A DNA stretch of 64,000 nucleotides from Comamonadaceae bacterium (GCA_947455465.1 CANGNS010000004.1:102512-166511); one strand, 5' to 3'; positions 38,373-50,224 are shown, counted from the first letter of the stretch. The notes: generated by a model not told the origin, from the letters alone. Numbers and translations are program-made.

Positions 38373-40076
38373 ATGACCGACAAAACCATCCCCATCCTGC
38401 CCATCAACCGCCGCAGCGCCAATATCACCGAGGGCAAGTCCCGCGCGCCTAACCGGTCCATGTACTACGCCATGGGCTATGAAGAGACGGATTTCAAGAA
38501 ACCGATGGTCGGCGTGGCCAATGGACACAGCACGATTACCCCCTGCAACAGCGGCCTGCAAAAGCTGGCCGACGCGGCCATCGCCGGCATTGAGGAGGCC
38601 GGCGGCAATGCCCAGGTGTTTGGCACGCCCACCATCTCGGACGGCATGGCCATGGGCACCGAAGGCATGAAGTACTCGCTGGTCAGCCGCGAAGTGATTT
38701 CCGACTGCATCGAGACCTGCGTGCAAGGCCAGTGGATGGACGGCGTGGTGGTCATCGGCGGCTGCGACAAAAACATGCCCGGCGGCCTGATGGGGATGCT
38801 GCGCGCTAACGTACCGGCAATTTACGTCTACGGCGGCACCATCTTGCCTGGTAGCTACCAAGGCCAAGATCTCAATATCGTCAGCGTCTTCGAAGCCGTG
38901 GGCCAAAACGCAGCCGGCAATTTGAGCGACTTTGATTTGCACGAAATCGAGCAACGCGCCATCCCCGGCCCCGGCTCCTGCGGCGGCATGTACACCGCCA
39001 ACACCATGTCCAGCGCCTTCGAAGCCCTCGGCATCTCGCTGATCTACTCCAGCACCATGGCCAACCCGCATGACGAGAAGCTCAATTCGGCCAAAGCCTC
39101 GGCCCAGGTGCTGATCGAAGCGATCAAAAAAGACATCAAACCGCGCGACATCGTGACGCGCAAGTCCATTGAAAACGCCGTCGCCGTCATCATGGCCACC
39201 GGCGGCTCCACCAACGCCGTGCTGCACTTTTTGGCCATTGCCCATGCTGCAGGTGTGGAGTGGACCATCGAGGACTTTGAGCGCGTACGCGTCAAAACGC
39301 CAGTGCTGTGCGACCTCAAGCCCAGCGGCAAATACCTGGCCGTAGACCTGCATCGCGCAGGCGGTATCCCGCAGGTCATGAAAACTTTGCTGGTGGCCGG
39401 GCTGCTGCACGGCGACTGCCTCACGATTACCGGCCAAACTATTGCCGAAGTGCTGGCCGACATCCCCGATGCACCGCGTGCTGATCAGGACGTGATCCGC
39501 CCCATCAGCAACCCGATGTACGCACAGGGCCATCTGGCGATTCTGAAGGGCAACCTGTCGCCTGAAGGCTGCGTGGCCAAGATCACCGGCCTGAAAAAAC
39601 CAGTGATGACAGGCCCGGCCCGTGTGTTTGACGACGAGCAATCCGCCCTCAAAGCGATTTTGGACGGCAAGATCGTCGCGGGCGACGTGATGGTTTTGCG
39701 CTACCTCGGCCCCAAAGGCGGCCCGGGCATGCCCGAAATGCTGGCGCCCACTGGCGCGCTGATTGGCGCGGGACTCGGCGAGAGCGTGGGCCTGATAACC
39801 GATGGCCGCTTCTCTGGCGGCACCTGGGGTATGGTGGTTGGCCACGTGGCCCCCGAAGCGGCTGTGGGCGGCACGATTGCACTGATCCACGAGGGCGACT
39901 CGATCACCATCGACGCGCACGCCCTGCTGTTGCAGCTCAATGTGCCGGATGCAGAAATTGCCCAACGCCGCGCCGCCTGGAAGGCCCCTGCCCCGCGCTA
40001 TACGCGCGGCGTACAGGCCAAATTTGCCTTCAATGCCTCCACCGCCAGCAAAGGCGCGGTGCTGGACGACTACTGA
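38373..40076 (+). CDS. ilvD: Dihydroxy-acid dehydratase
   Basis: The enzyme forms 2-oxo acids in isoleucine and valine biosynthesis. The 567-residue product carries the three cluster cysteines in [17 protein letters not shown] and [14 protein letters not shown], plus the C-terminal [16 protein letters not shown]. It diverges from purL with 125 bases between, where promoters for both must lie. It converges on xseA with 16 bases between. The other ilv genes of the window are 16 kb away. Confidence 0.95.
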   Translation: MTDKTIPILPINRRSANITEGKSRAPNRSMYYAMGYEETDFKKPMVGVANGHSTITPCNSGLQKLADAAIAGIEEAGGNAQVFGTPTISDGMAMGTEGMKYSLVSREVISDCIETCVQGQWMDGVVVIGGCDKNMPGGLMGMLRANVPAIYVYGGTILPGSYQGQDLNIVSVFEAVGQNAAGNLSDFDLHEIEQRAIPGPGSCGGMYTANTMSSAFEALGISLIYSSTMANPHDEKLNSAKASAQVLIEAIKKDIKPRDIVTRKSIENAVAVIMATGGSTNAVLHFLAIAHAAGVEWTIEDFERVRVKTPVLCDLKPSGKYLAVDLHRAGGIPQVMKTLLVAGLLHGDCLTITGQTIAEVLADIPDAPRADQDVIRPISNPMYAQGHLAILKGNLSPEGCVAKITGLKKPVMTGPARVFDDEQSALKAILDGKIVAGDVMVLRYLGPKGGPGMPEMLAPTGALIGAGLGESVGLITDGRFSGGTWGMVVGHVAPEAAVGGTIALIHEGDSITIDAHALLLQLNVPDAEIAQRRAAWKAPAPRYTRGVQAKFAFNASTASKGAVLDDY

Positions 40077-40092
40077 TACGACCCCGCCGCGT

Positions 40093-41403
40093 TCAGGCCG
40101 GCCGTACCTGGCGCACCTGCAAGTCGGCCACGCCGTCACTCAGGCGCGCTTGCACGGCCTGGCCCGGTTGCAGTTGCGCCACCTGGGTAATCGCCTGGCC
40201 TTCGTTCCCTTCGAGCCAAGCGTAGCCGCGTGACAGCACCAAGCGCGGATCAAGCATGTCCAGGTGCAGCGCCATTCGGTCCTGACGGGTGCGCAAGCGC
40301 GCCACTTCCTGCACCAAGGCAGCACGCAAGGCCGTTTGCAGTCGCAACACCTCCGATTGCTGGCGCTGTAACTGCGCCAAGGGCGCATGCGCCAAGCGCT
40401 GCTGTACGCCGGCCCAGGCCTCGCGCAAACGCCCGACCAAGGCGGCGGGCCGCCCCAAGCGCATCGCCAAGCGATCCAGGCCTTGGCCTTGGCGCTCCAG
40501 GCTGCGCGCCAATGCCGCCTGCAAACGCTCGTCGAGGCGCTGGACGGTATCGAGCAATACTTCGGCGCTCTGGGCGCACAGCTCGGCCGCAGCCGTCGGC
40601 GTGGGCGCGCGCAAATCAGCGACAAAATCCGCCATAGTGAAATCGGTCTCGTGGCCCACGCCGCTGATCAGCGGCACCGGGCTGAGGGCAATCAGCTGCG
40701 CCAAAGCCTCATCGTTAAAGGACCATAAATCTTCCATCGCCCCGCCGCCGCGCACCAGCAAGATGACATCAATAGCTATGCCATCGCTAGCGGGCTGCTC
40801 GGCCAGGGCGTAGAGGGCGCGCAGCGCATCCATGATTTCAGCGGCAGCGCCCGCCCCTTGCACGCTGGCTGGCGCCAGCAGCACCGTAATATGGGGCACG
40901 CGCCGCTGCAAAGCGCTCACCACGTCATGCAAGGCCGCCGCGCCCAAAGAGGTGACCAGGCCGATGCCGCGCACGTGGGCAGGCAAGGGCCGCTTGCGCT
41001 CGGCATCGAACAGGCCCTGCGCCGCCAATCGGGCCTTGATTTGCATGAACTGCTCGTACAAACTGCCCTCGCCTGCGGGCACCATGGCCTCGACCACCAT
41101 TTGCAATTCGCCGCGCGGCTCGTACACACTGACCCGCGCCGAGACTTCGACACGTTGGCCGTCGCGCGGCACAAACTGCAGGCCCGTGGCGGCGCGCTTG
41201 AACATGGCGCAGCGCAACTGCCCCTCGTTGTCTTTGAGCGTGAAGTAACAGTGCCCGCTGGCCGCACGCACAAAACCGCTGATCTCGCCGGCCACCCGCA
41301 CCGGGTTAAAGCGCGCCTGCAGGGCGTCCGAAATAGCATGGCACAGGGCGCCAACCTGCCACACCTGGGCAGCCAGGCGCGTTGGGGCCGGGCCTTCAGT
41401 CAT
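40093..41403 (-). CDS. xseA: Exodeoxyribonuclease VII large subunit
   Basis: The large subunit of the single-strand exonuclease of DNA repair. The 436-residue protein starts with an OB-fold domain (VGEISGF-like VAGEISGFVRAASGH), then the catalytic domain with LVRGGGAMEDLWSFNDE and GVGHETDFTMADFVADLRAPTPT, then a long coiled coil. It lies head to head with exbB, separated by about 123 bases. Confidence 0.95.
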   Translation of the reverse strand: MTEGPAPTRLAAQVWQVGALCHAISDALQARFNPVRVAGEISGFVRAASGHCYFTLKDNEGQLRCAMFKRAATGLQFVPRDGQRVEVSARVSVYEPRGELQMVVEAMVPAGEGSLYEQFMQIKARLAAQGLFDAERKRPLPAHVRGIGLVTSLGAAALHDVVSALQRRVPHITVLLAPASVQGAGAAAEIMDALRALYALAEQPASDGIAIDVILLVRGGGAMEDLWSFNDEALAQLIALSPVPLISGVGHETDFTMADFVADLRAPTPTAAAELCAQSAEVLLDTVQRLDERLQAALARSLERQGQGLDRLAMRLGRPAALVGRLREAWAGVQQRLAHAPLAQLQRQQSEVLRLQTALRAALVQEVARLRTRQDRMALHLDMLDPRLVLSRGYAWLEGNEGQAITQVAQLQPGQAVQARLSDGVADLQVRQVRPA

Positions 41404-41526
41404 GCAGCTGCCCCAGCGGCCAGCGGCAATTGCTCCGGGGAAAGATTGGCCTTAGACATGCAAATTGAATTTAATATTGGCAACAATCACAGATAATTGC
41501 ATTTTTTAACAAAATAAGGAATACGT

Positions 41527-42153
41527 GTGATTTCCATGATACTTGCAGCCGGCTGGCCGATTTGGCCGCTGATCATGTGCTCTGTTTTGGCGCTGGCCAT
41601 CGTGATCGAACGGGCGCTGAGCCTGACCGACGCCAAAGTCGCCCCGCCCGGGTTGGCCCAGGCCGTCGTCGAGCAGGCCCGCACCCATCGCCACCAAAGC
41701 GCCGAGCTCAGCCTTCCTGACACCCGAACTTTGCTCGGCCAGGTGCTGGCCAGCCCCCTGGAGATGGCCAAACGCAACCCGGCGGCCGACGCGCAAGACC
41801 TGCAATCGGCCCTCCACCTGGCGGGACGCAAGGCGGCGCAGGCCTTGGACACCCGCTTGCAAATGCTGGCCACCATCGCCTCGGCAGCGCCCTTGCTCGG
41901 ATTGCTGGGCACCGTGGTCGGGATGATCGAAATCTTTGGCGCCCAATCGGGCGGCGGCGCAGGCAGCAACCCGGCCCAGTTGGCCCATGGCATTTCCATT
42001 GCGCTGTACAACACCGCCTTTGGCCTGATCGTCGCCATCCCGTCCATGATGTTTTGGCGTTACTTCCGCGCCCGGGCCGACGCATATGTCATGCAACTGG
42101 AAACCGCCGCAGACCAGTTGCTGCGCGCGCTGACGCAGCGCACCGAGCCATGA
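41527..42153 (+). CDS. exbB: MotA/TolQ/ExbB proton channel protein
   Basis: A 208-residue inner-membrane proton-channel subunit with three predicted helices: one near residues 5-25 and two in the last 100 residues (ATIASAAPLLGLLGTVVGM and TAFGLIVAIPSMM). It works with ExbD to turn proton motive force into mechanical work. A GTG start at 41527 is favoured because AAGGA is six bases upstream; the ATG at 41536 is an alternative. The upstream region is A/T-rich. No TonB or TonB-dependent receptor gene is near; lpxK and kdsB follow instead. Confidence 0.9.
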   Translation: MISMILAAGWPIWPLIMCSVLALAIVIERALSLTDAKVAPPGLAQAVVEQARTHRHQSAELSLPDTRTLLGQVLASPLEMAKRNPAADAQDLQSALHLAGRKAAQALDTRLQMLATIASAAPLLGLLGTVVGMIEIFGAQSGGGAGSNPAQLAHGISIALYNTAFGLIVAIPSMMFWRYFRARADAYVMQLETAADQLLRALTQRTEP

Positions 42154-42623
42154 CCCGCCGGACCGACGATTCCCGCAGCGGCGCACCGGCGCCCATGCAG
42201 TTTTCCCGCCGCGCCAGCGCCGAGCCGGAAATCAACCTCATTCCTTTTATTGATGTGCTGCTGGTGGTGCTGATATTTTTGGTGCTGACCACCACCTACC
42301 GCGAGCAAATGCTGCTGCACGTCAAGTTACCGGTCGCTCAGACCGCCAAAGAAACCCTGCCCGCTAAACCGATACAGCTCACGGTAACTGCAGGCGGCGA
42401 CTATGGCCTGCAAGGTAAACTGCTTGCAGACCACACCGCCGCCGCACTCTCCAAAGTGCTGGCCGCCCAACTGAGCGGAGACACCCAGCCCGTGCTCATC
42501 ATCAGCGCCGACGCCCATAGCAGCCACCAATCCGTCATTACAGCGGTTGAAGGCGCGCGCCTGGCCGGTATCGGGCACATCACCTTCGCCCTGCGGTCCG
42601 CCGCTGACGCCCCGCGTCGCTAA
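42150..42623 (+). CDS. exbD: ExbD/TolR biopolymer transport protein
   Basis: A 157-residue single-pass protein. The N-terminal cytoplasmic part leads into a helix with the functional aspartate in EINLIPFIDVLLVVLIFLV (the FIDV Asp). The C-terminal periplasmic domain ends with the ExbD fold. It overlaps exbB by ATGA. Coupling to lpxK follows four bases after the stop. Confidence 0.92.
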   Translation: MTRRTDDSRSGAPAPMQFSRRASAEPEINLIPFIDVLLVVLIFLVLTTTYREQMLLHVKLPVAQTAKETLPAKPIQLTVTAGGDYGLQGKLLADHTAAALSKVLAAQLSGDTQPVLIISADAHSSHQSVITAVEGARLAGIGHITFALRSAADAPRR

Positions 42624-42627
42624 ACCC

Positions 42628-43680
42628 ATGGCTGCTAAGTTTGAGTTTTTGCTGCAACAGGCATGGACCACTCGCGGCGCGCTGGCCTTGGCGCTTTGGC
42701 CGCTGTCCTGGGGGTATGCGTTGCTGCTATTACTAAGACGCCTATTTTTCCGCTGGGGCCTAGGCGGGGTGAACCGGGCAGAGGCTTGCGTGCTGGTGGT
42801 CGGCAACGTCTTGGTAGGCGGGGCCGGCAAAACACCGACGGTCATCAGCATCGTCGAACATTTGCGCGCCCAAGGTTTGCAAGTGGGTGTGGTCTCCAAA
42901 GGCTATGGCCGCAGCGCGACCGGGACCGTGCTGGTGCATGCCCAATCGCGCCCGCGCGACTGCGGCGATGAACCCCTGCTGATCCACCTGCGCACCGGCG
43001 TACCGGTAGCCGTAGGGCGTTCGCGCATCGCCAGCGCCCGCGTGCTGCTGGCCCACCACCCGCAAACCCAGGTGCTGGTCATGGACGACGGCCTGCAAGA
43101 TTACAGCCTATGGCGCGACGCCGAGGTCTGCGTCGTGGACGAACGTGGCCTGGGCAATGGCTGGTTGCTGCCGGCCGGCCCCTTGCGCGAACACTGGCCA
43201 CGCCCGCCCTTGGACCGGGCCGGCTTGTGCAATGCCAGCCTCCTGGTCCTGAACACCAGCGGTCAAAGCGGTATGGGCCATTTCCACTGCCGTCGGCGCC
43301 TTTTGGACGTGGTGCACAACGGCCACGGCCAGCGCAGCACGCTGCAGGCGCTGGGGGAGCCGGGCGGCAAACCAGTCAAGGCGATTGCTGGCATTGCCCG
43401 CCCAGCCGCTTTTTTCAGCATGCTAGAGAAGTCCGGCCTGGCCTTGGCGGCGCGTGAGGCGCTACCTGACCATTACAACTTTGCCGAGTGCACCGCGTCC
43501 TCGTTTGGCGACTACACCCTGGTTTGCACCGAAAAAGATGCGGCCAAGCTCTGGGAAGTGGCGCCCCAGGCCTGGGCGGTGGGCCTGGTGCAAGACATCG
43601 AAGCGCCCTTTTTTGCTGCGCTGGACGCTCGCCTGGGCCAGGCCTTGGCGGCGCGTTTATCATCCCCCCATGGACACTAA
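42628..43680 (+). CDS. lpxK: Tetraacyldisaccharide 4'-kinase
   Basis: The enzyme phosphorylates the lipid A precursor at the 4' position at the inner membrane. The 350-residue protein has an N-terminal amphipathic/hydrophobic helix, Walker [14 protein letters not shown], the SKGYGR motif and the Walker B-like [10 protein letters not shown]. The family has a usual length near 330-350. It follows exbD by four bases and overlaps the trm112-like gene. Confidence 0.94.
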   Translation: MAAKFEFLLQQAWTTRGALALALWPLSWGYALLLLLRRLFFRWGLGGVNRAEACVLVVGNVLVGGAGKTPTVISIVEHLRAQGLQVGVVSKGYGRSATGTVLVHAQSRPRDCGDEPLLIHLRTGVPVAVGRSRIASARVLLAHHPQTQVLVMDDGLQDYSLWRDAEVCVVDERGLGNGWLLPAGPLREHWPRPPLDRAGLCNASLLVLNTSGQSGMGHFHCRRRLLDVVHNGHGQRSTLQALGEPGGKPVKAIAGIARPAAFFSMLEKSGLALAAREALPDHYNFAECTASSFGDYTLVCTEKDAAKLWEVAPQAWAVGLVQDIEAPFFAALDARLGQALAARLSSPHGH

Positions 43681-43852
43681 ATTGCTTGCTTTGTTGGTTT
43701 GCCCGGTCACCAAAGGGCCGCTGGAGTGGCACCCCCAGGCCCAAGAGTTGTGGTCGCGCAGCGCGCGCCTGGCCTATGCGGTGCGCGATGGCATTCCGAT
43801 ATTGCTGGAAGCCGAGGCGCGCACCCTGAGCGATACCGAGCTGGGCTTGTAA
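43670..43852 (+). CDS. Trm112 family small protein
   Basis: A 60-residue protein of the Trm112/YcaR family. Only the first cysteine of the usual CxxC is present ([11 protein letters not shown], Thr in place of the second). Trm112 proteins act as partners of methyltransferases in other organisms; in bacteria the role is unclear. It overlaps the end of lpxK and precedes kdsB by nine bases, as in the conserved lpxK-ycaR-kdsB order. Confidence 0.9.
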   Translation: MDTKLLALLVCPVTKGPLEWHPQAQELWSRSARLAYAVRDGIPILLEAEARTLSDTELGL

Positions 43853-43861
43853 GCGCAGCCC

Positions 43862-44632
43862 ATGGCCTACACCGTCCTGATCCCGGCCCGGCTGGCCTCC
43901 ACGCGGCTGCCCAACAAACCCCTGGCCGACCTGGGCGGCCTGCCCATGGTGGTGCGGGTGGCCCAGCGTGTTGCCAGTGGCGTGCCCGCAGACACCCGCA
44001 TCGTGGTAGCAGCAGACCACAGCAGCATCGTGCAGGCCTGCACCGAAAACGGCGTGCAAGCAATTCTGACCTCCGAACACCACGCCTCGGGCAGCGACCG
44101 TTTGGCACAAGCCTGCGAAATTTTGCAATTGCCGCCGCAGTCCATCGTGGTCAATGTGCAGGGCGATGAGCCGCTGATTGATCCGGCGCTGGTCGGTGCG
44201 GTGGCGCAGTTGCTGGTGCAGCACGGCCAAGCCAGCATGGGCACGGCTGCGCACCCGCTGGACGACGCGCGTGCGTTTTACGACCCCAATGTGGTCAAAG
44301 TTGTGGTGGATGCGGCCGGCTTTGCCATGTATTTCAGCCGCGCGCCGATTGCCTGGTGGCGCGACCGGCCTGCGGGGCAGCCGGATGCCCTCCCGGTGCC
44401 CTCGCCCTTGCGGCATATCGGAATTTACGCCTACCGCGTGGACTTTTTGCGCGCATTTCCCCTGCTTGCGCAAGCGCCCATGGAGCAATGCGAAGCCCTG
44501 GAGCAGCTGCGCGCGCTGTGGCACGGCCACAAGATTGCAGTCCACGTCACGGACCGGGCGCCGGGCGCGGGCGTGGACACGCCGGCCGATTTGGCGCGTG
44601 TGCGCGCCATCTTGCAAGGCCAAGCCCGCTAA
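43862..44632 (+). CDS. kdsB: 3-deoxy-manno-octulosonate cytidylyltransferase
   Basis: KdsB activates Kdo with CTP for attachment to lipid A. The 256-residue protein opens with [19 protein letters not shown] and contains [10 protein letters not shown] and [10 protein letters not shown], all typical of KdsB. It ends the exbB-exbD-lpxK-trm112-kdsB unit. Confidence 0.95.
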   Translation: MAYTVLIPARLASTRLPNKPLADLGGLPMVVRVAQRVASGVPADTRIVVAADHSSIVQACTENGVQAILTSEHHASGSDRLAQACEILQLPPQSIVVNVQGDEPLIDPALVGAVAQLLVQHGQASMGTAAHPLDDARAFYDPNVVKVVVDAAGFAMYFSRAPIAWWRDRPAGQPDALPVPSPLRHIGIYAYRVDFLRAFPLLAQAPMEQCEALEQLRALWHGHKIAVHVTDRAPGAGVDTPADLARVRAILQGQAR

Positions 44633-44771
44633 AGCTGCCGCCTTGCGACGCAGGCCAGTCCGCTCTGCGCGGCGCTGTAAGGCAAACACAGGTTTTTGCG
44701 TGCTATTCTCCCCGCTGACACCAGCCAAGCCCCGACCGCAGGCTGGCATAAAGAGAGACACCATTTTGTGA

Positions 44772-45437
<666 letters not shown>

Positions 45438-45471
45438 CGCAGCGGGGCGGCCAGGCCGCCTGGCGCCATAC

Positions 45472-45499
45472 AAAAAGGGATGCATAAGCATCCCTTTTT
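45472..45499. terminator. Bidirectional terminator between adk and acs
   Basis: A 12-pair perfect stem, AAAAAGGGATGC / GCATCCCTTTTT, with an ATAA loop lies between two convergent genes. It has a T tail in both directions. Confidence 0.88.
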
Positions 45500-45537
45500 T
45501 TGTACAGCACCCGGGCCTGCGCCCGGGCTGGCAGTGC

Positions 45538-47535
45538 TTAGTAGGCCTGGCCGAGCTGGTCCAAAATCGCCGGGTTTTCCAGGGTAGAAACGTCTTGCGT
45601 GATGGTCTCGCCCTTGGCCAGCGAACGCAGCAAGCGGCGCATGATTTTCCCCGAGCGGGTTTTGGGCAGGTTTTCACCAAAGCGGATGTCTTTGGGCTTG
45701 GCGATTGGGCCGATTTCTTTGGCCACCCAGTCGCGCAGCTCTTTGGCAATCGCTTTGGCCTCTTCGGGGCTGGGGCGCGAACGCTTGAGCACCACGAAGG
45801 CGCAAATCGCCTCGCCCGTGAGGTCATCGGGGCGGCCGACCACGGCGGCTTCGGCGACCAAATCGGTCTTGGATACCAGCGCCGACTCGATTTCCATGGT
45901 GCCCATGCGGTGGCCCGACACATTGAGCACATCGTCAATACGCCCGGTGATGCGGAAATAACCCCGGTCCGCGCTGCGCACCGCGCCGTCGCCGGCCAGG
46001 TAAAGCTTGCCGCCCATTTCTTCGGGGAAATAGCTTTTCTTAAAGCGCTCGGGGTCGTTCCAGATGGTGCGGATCATGGACGGCCAGGGTTTGCTGACCA
46101 CCAAAATACCGCCCGTTCCGTTGGGGATGGGGTTGCCCACCTCGTCCACGATGGCGGCCATGATGCCGGGCAATGGCAAAGTGCAGCTGCCGGGCACCAG
46201 CGGTGTGGCGCCGGGCATGGGGCTCATCATGTGCCCGCCGGTCTCGGTTTGCCAAAAGGTGTCCACAATGGGGCACTTCTCGTGGCCGACATGGCGGTAG
46301 TACCACATCCAAGCCTCCGGGTTAATAGGTTCACCCACCGACCCGAGGATGCGCAGGCTGCTTAGGTCCGAGCGGTCCGGGTGCACAGCGGGGTCGCTTT
46401 CTGCTGCTTTGATGAGCGAGCGGATGGCCGTAGGTGCGGTGTAAAAAATCGTGCACTTGTGGCGCTCGATCATTTGCCAAAAGCGCCCTGCGTTGGGGTA
46501 AGTCGGCACGCCTTCAAAAATGATTTGGGTCGCGCCCGCGGCCAAAGGTCCGTACGCCACATAGGTGTGGCCCGTGATCCAGCCGATGTCGGCGGTGCAC
46601 CAGAACACATCGTCAGCGCGCAGGTCAAAGGTCCAGTCCATGGTCAGCTTGGCCCACAGCAGGTAGCCGCCTGTGGAATGCTGCACGCCCTTGGGTTTGC
46701 CGGTGGAGCCCGAGGTGTAAAGAATAAACAGCGGGTGCTCTGCGCCTACAGCCACCGGCGCGCATTCGGTGCTCTGACCGGCCAGTGCTTGGGCAAACGT
46801 CTTGTCGCGGCCGGCCACCATATTGCAGGCGGTGGCAGTGCGCTCGTACACCAATATGGATTTGATGGACTCGCAGCCGCCCATGGCCAGGCCTTCGTCC
46901 ACGATGGATTTGAGGGGCAGCTCTTTGCCGCCGCGCATTTGGTAGTTGGCGGTGATGACCGCGACCGCACCGGCGTCGATGATGCGCTCTTGCAAAGCTT
47001 TGGCCGAAAAGCCGCCGAACACCACGCTGTGCGTGGCGCCGATGCGGGCGCAGGCCTGCATCGCGATGACGCCTTCGAGCGTCATGGGCATGTAAATCAG
47101 AACGCGGTCGCCTTTTTGGATGCCATGGGCCTTGAGCGCATTCGAAAACTGGCTCACGCGGGCCAGCAATTCTTTGTAAGTGGTCTTGGTGACGGTGCCG
47201 TCGTCGGCCTCAAAGATGACGGCCGTTTTGTTTTCGACGGGCGTGCCCATGTGGCGGTCCAGGCAGTTGGCCGAGGCGTTGAGCTCGCCGTCGTCAAACC
47301 ACTGGTAAAACGGCGCGTTGGACTCGTCCAGGGTGCGGGTAAAAGGCCGGCTCCAGGTAATGTTGTCGCGCGCCAATTGGGCCCAAAAGCCTTCGTAGTC
47401 TTTCTCGGCCGCGTCGCACAGCGCTTGGTACGCGGGCATGCCGGAAATCCGGGCGCCCTTTTGGCTGGCCTCGCTGGGGTGGAAAACCCGGTTTTCAACC
47501 AACACGGATTCAATGGCGGAATTCGCAGTACTCAT
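45538..47535 (-). CDS. acs: Acetyl-CoA synthetase (acetate-CoA ligase)
   Basis: The enzyme activates acetate to acetyl-CoA with ATP. The 665-residue protein has the P-loop [22 protein letters not shown], the [14 protein letters not shown] hinge and the C-terminal [11 protein letters not shown], whose lysine is the site of acetylation control in the family. The ATG at 47535 has GGAG at good spacing; the frame extends to 47640 without family sequence. It diverges from the fumarase gene. Confidence 0.95.
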   Translation of the reverse strand: MSTANSAIESVLVENRVFHPSEASQKGARISGMPAYQALCDAAEKDYEGFWAQLARDNITWSRPFTRTLDESNAPFYQWFDDGELNASANCLDRHMGTPVENKTAVIFEADDGTVTKTTYKELLARVSQFSNALKAHGIQKGDRVLIYMPMTLEGVIAMQACARIGATHSVVFGGFSAKALQERIIDAGAVAVITANYQMRGGKELPLKSIVDEGLAMGGCESIKSILVYERTATACNMVAGRDKTFAQALAGQSTECAPVAVGAEHPLFILYTSGSTGKPKGVQHSTGGYLLWAKLTMDWTFDLRADDVFWCTADIGWITGHTYVAYGPLAAGATQIIFEGVPTYPNAGRFWQMIERHKCTIFYTAPTAIRSLIKAAESDPAVHPDRSDLSSLRILGSVGEPINPEAWMWYYRHVGHEKCPIVDTFWQTETGGHMMSPMPGATPLVPGSCTLPLPGIMAAIVDEVGNPIPNGTGGILVVSKPWPSMIRTIWNDPERFKKSYFPEEMGGKLYLAGDGAVRSADRGYFRITGRIDDVLNVSGHRMGTMEIESALVSKTDLVAEAAVVGRPDDLTGEAICAFVVLKRSRPSPEEAKAIAKELRDWVAKEIGPIAKPKDIRFGENLPKTRSGKIMRRLLRSLAKGETITQDVSTLENPAILDQLGQAY

Positions 47536-47721
47536 GGGCCGGTCTCCTTTTTGTCTGTAGAAAAATCTGGCGGGATGTTCGGCTATGGCACTTACATCGC
47601 ACTGACTGGAGGTCGGCGGCGCCCAAACCGGGCCCGGCAAAGGGCCCGGCCGGGCCTGTCGGCGCCGGGCTTTGGCGGCCTGCAGAGGCTAAACTCCTCT
47701 TTCCCACTCCACTGCGACACC

Positions 47722-49272
47722 ATGACTACCATCTCCCAGAACGACCTGATTGAATCGATCGCCGCCGCCCTGCAGTACATCAGCTACTACCACCCGGCCG
47801 ACTACATCGCCCACCTGGCGCGCGCCTATGAGCGCGAACAAAGCCCCGCCGCCAAGGACGCAATCGCCCAAATCCTGACTAACAGCAAAATGAGCGCTAC
47901 CGGCCACCGGCCCATTTGCCAGGACACCGGCATCGTCAACGTGTTCCTGAAAATCGGCATGGACGTGCGCTTGGGAGGCTTTACCGGCTCGCTGGAAGAC
48001 GCCGTCAACCAAGGCGTGCGCCAGGGCTATCTGCACCCGGACAACACCTTGCGCGCCAGCGTGGTGGCCGACCCTGAGTTCGCCCGCAAAAACACCAAAG
48101 ACAACACGCCGGCCGTGATATTTACCGAGATCGTGCCGGGCAACACCATCGAAGTCACCGTCGCCGCCAAAGGCGGCGGTTCGGAAAACAAAAGCAAGCT
48201 GGTGATGCTCAACCCCGGCGACTCGGTAGTGGACTGGGTGCTCAAAACCGTGCCCACCATGGGCGCAGGTTGGTGCCCTCCGGGCATGCTGGGCATCGGC
48301 ATCGGCGGCACCGCCGAAAAAGCCATGGTCATGGCCAAAGAAAGCCTAATGGACGATTTGGACATGTATGCGCTGCAGGCCAAATCTTCTGCCGGTCAGG
48401 CCCTGAGCCAGGTCGAGGAACTTCGGCTGGAGCTTTATGACAAGGTCAACGCCTTGGGCATCGGCGCCCAGGGCCTGGGCGGCCTGACCACCGTGCTGGA
48501 CGTCAAAATCAAGCTCTACCCCACCCATGCGGCCAGCAAGCCTGTAGCCATGATTCCCAATTGCGCCGCCACACGGCATGCGCACTTTGTCTTGGACGGC
48601 AGCGGCCCGTCCTACCTGACCCCGCCCTCCTTGGACACCTGGCCCCAGGTGGACTGGAAACCCGACTATGTGCAAAGCACCAAAGTCGACCTCAACACCC
48701 TGACACCTGCCCAAGTGGCGAGCTGGAAGCCCGGCCAAACCCTCTTGCTCAACGGCAAGATGCTGACGGGCCGCGATGCCGCGCACAAACGCATCCAAGG
48801 CATGCTGGCCAAGGGCGAGCCCCTGCCGGTGGACTTTAGCAACCGCGTGATTTACTACGTGGGCCCGGTAGACCCCGTTGCCGGCGAAGCCGTGGGGCCA
48901 GCCGGGCCGACCACCGCCACCCGCATGGACGGCTTTACCGAGATGATGCTGGCCCAGACCGGCCTCATTGCCATGGTGGGTAAGGCCGAGCGCGGGCCAG
49001 TGGCTATCGAGGCCATTAAAAAGCACCAAAGCGCTTACCTGATGGCCGTGGGCGGCGCCGCCTACCTGGTGAGCAAGGCCATTAAACACGCCAGCGTCGT
49101 GGCCTTTGCCGACCTGGGCATGGAAGCGATTTATGAATTTGACGTGGTCGATATGCCCGTGACAGTTGCCGTCGATTCCGGTGGCACCAGCGCCCACATT
49201 ACCGGTCCGGCCACCTGGCAACAAAAAATAGCCAGCGGCGCCTACAAAACCATTCCTGTGCAGGCCGGCTGA
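47722..49272 (+). CDS. Class I fumarate hydratase (iron-sulfur)
   Basis: A TCA-cycle enzyme that hydrates fumarate to malate with a 4Fe-4S cluster. The 516-residue single chain holds both domains of the class I type. Cluster cysteines fit HRPICQDTG, IPNCAATRHAHF and GAGWCPPGMLGIG. The ATG at 47722 gives the normal N-terminus; the open frame upstream is antisense to acs. The 186-base gap to acs is GC-rich and full of inverted repeats. murI follows seven bases after the stop. Confidence 0.92.
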   Translation: MTTISQNDLIESIAAALQYISYYHPADYIAHLARAYEREQSPAAKDAIAQILTNSKMSATGHRPICQDTGIVNVFLKIGMDVRLGGFTGSLEDAVNQGVRQGYLHPDNTLRASVVADPEFARKNTKDNTPAVIFTEIVPGNTIEVTVAAKGGGSENKSKLVMLNPGDSVVDWVLKTVPTMGAGWCPPGMLGIGIGGTAEKAMVMAKESLMDDLDMYALQAKSSAGQALSQVEELRLELYDKVNALGIGAQGLGGLTTVLDVKIKLYPTHAASKPVAMIPNCAATRHAHFVLDGSGPSYLTPPSLDTWPQVDWKPDYVQSTKVDLNTLTPAQVASWKPGQTLLLNGKMLTGRDAAHKRIQGMLAKGEPLPVDFSNRVIYYVGPVDPVAGEAVGPAGPTTATRMDGFTEMMLAQTGLIAMVGKAERGPVAIEAIKKHQSAYLMAVGGAAYLVSKAIKHASVVAFADLGMEAIYEFDVVDMPVTVAVDSGGTSAHITGPATWQQKIASGAYKTIPVQAG

Positions 49273-49279
49273 ACAGCGC

Positions 49280-50107
49280 ATGGCCGAGCCCCTTGCAACG
49301 GCCCCCATCGGGGTCTTTGACAGCGGCATCGGCGGCCTGAGCGTGCTGCAGGCCTTGCTGCAAGCCTTGCCCGAGGAGCACTTTGTCTACCTTGCCGATG
49401 CGGGCTACGCACCGTATGGCGAGCAAGACCAGGCGCAGGTGCTGCGCCGCGCCGAGGCCATCGCCCGCTACCTGCTAGAGACGCAGCAGGTCAAAGCCTT
49501 GGTCCTCGCCTGCAATACCGCCACCGCGGCGGCCGTGGGCCCCTTGCGTGAGCGCTATCTGCGCGTTCCGATCATCGGCATTGAACCTGCGCTTAAACCA
49601 GCGGCTGCGCTCAGCCGCACCGGCCATATTGGCGTGCTGGCCACGCGCGGCACGCTGCAAAGCGAAAAATTCGCCGCACTGCTTGCCCGCCAATCGCCGA
49701 ACACGCATTTTGTGCTGCAGCCCTGCGACGGCTTGGCCGCTGCCATTGAGCAGGACGACACAGCCACGGTTGCCCGCCTGGCCGCCCACTACCTAAACGC
49801 GCTGGGCCCGCTAGGCCACCGGGACGCAGAGGTGGACGCGGTGGTGCTCGGCTGCACCCACTATGCGCTGGTTGGCGAGGTGTTTAGGTCGCTGCTGGCC
49901 GGGCGTTGCAGTTTGCATGAGGCAGGCATCCCGGTGGCGCGCCGCGCCCGGCAGGTGCTGGCCGAGCGCGGTTGGTTGTGCCCGGCGCAGCCTGGTGCGG
50001 GCAGCATCCAATTGCTCAGCACCGGCGACCCGGCGCTGCTGCACAAGGCGGCCAAGCGCTGGCTTTGCCAGGCTGCAGACGTGCAAAGTCTGGCATTGGC
50101 GTCATGA
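49280..50107 (+). CDS. murI: Glutamate racemase
   Basis: The enzyme makes D-glutamate for peptidoglycan. The 275-residue protein starts with [13 protein letters not shown]; catalytic cysteines appear in ACNTATAAA and GCTHYAL. It is seven bases after the fumarase gene, so they may be co-transcribed. The tRNA-Arg gene lies 16 bases beyond its end on the opposite strand. Confidence 0.94.
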   Translation: MAEPLATAPIGVFDSGIGGLSVLQALLQALPEEHFVYLADAGYAPYGEQDQAQVLRRAEAIARYLLETQQVKALVLACNTATAAAVGPLRERYLRVPIIGIEPALKPAAALSRTGHIGVLATRGTLQSEKFAALLARQSPNTHFVLQPCDGLAAAIEQDDTATVARLAAHYLNALGPLGHRDAEVDAVVLGCTHYALVGEVFRSLLAGRCSLHEAGIPVARRARQVLAERGWLCPAQPGAGSIQLLSTGDPALLHKAAKRWLCQAADVQSLALAS

Positions 50108-50122
50108 AAAAAGGAGTTTTGG

Positions 50123-50196
50123 CCTGTCCGACAGGAATCGAACCTGTGACCTACAGCTTAGAAGGCTGTTGCTCTATCCAACTGAGCTACGGACAG
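50123..50196 (-). tRNA. tRNA-Arg (anticodon TCT)
   Basis: A complete cloverleaf can be drawn: acceptor CTGTCCG/CGGACAG, a D arm GCTC/GAGC, an anticodon stem ACAGC/GCTGT with loop CTTCTAA (anticodon TCT), and a T arm ACAGG/CCTGT around TTCGATT. The gene is 74 bases without CCA, and CCA is not encoded. Confidence 0.95.
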
Positions 50197-50224
50197 TTGC
50201 GTGAGAAATCACCGGAAATGAAAA

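Noticed and set aside
46381..47721. Long upstream extension of the fumarase reading frame
   Set aside because: It is antisense to acs, has no fumarase sequence, and the ATG at 47722 gives the normal start. It reflects the GC-rich codon bias of acs.
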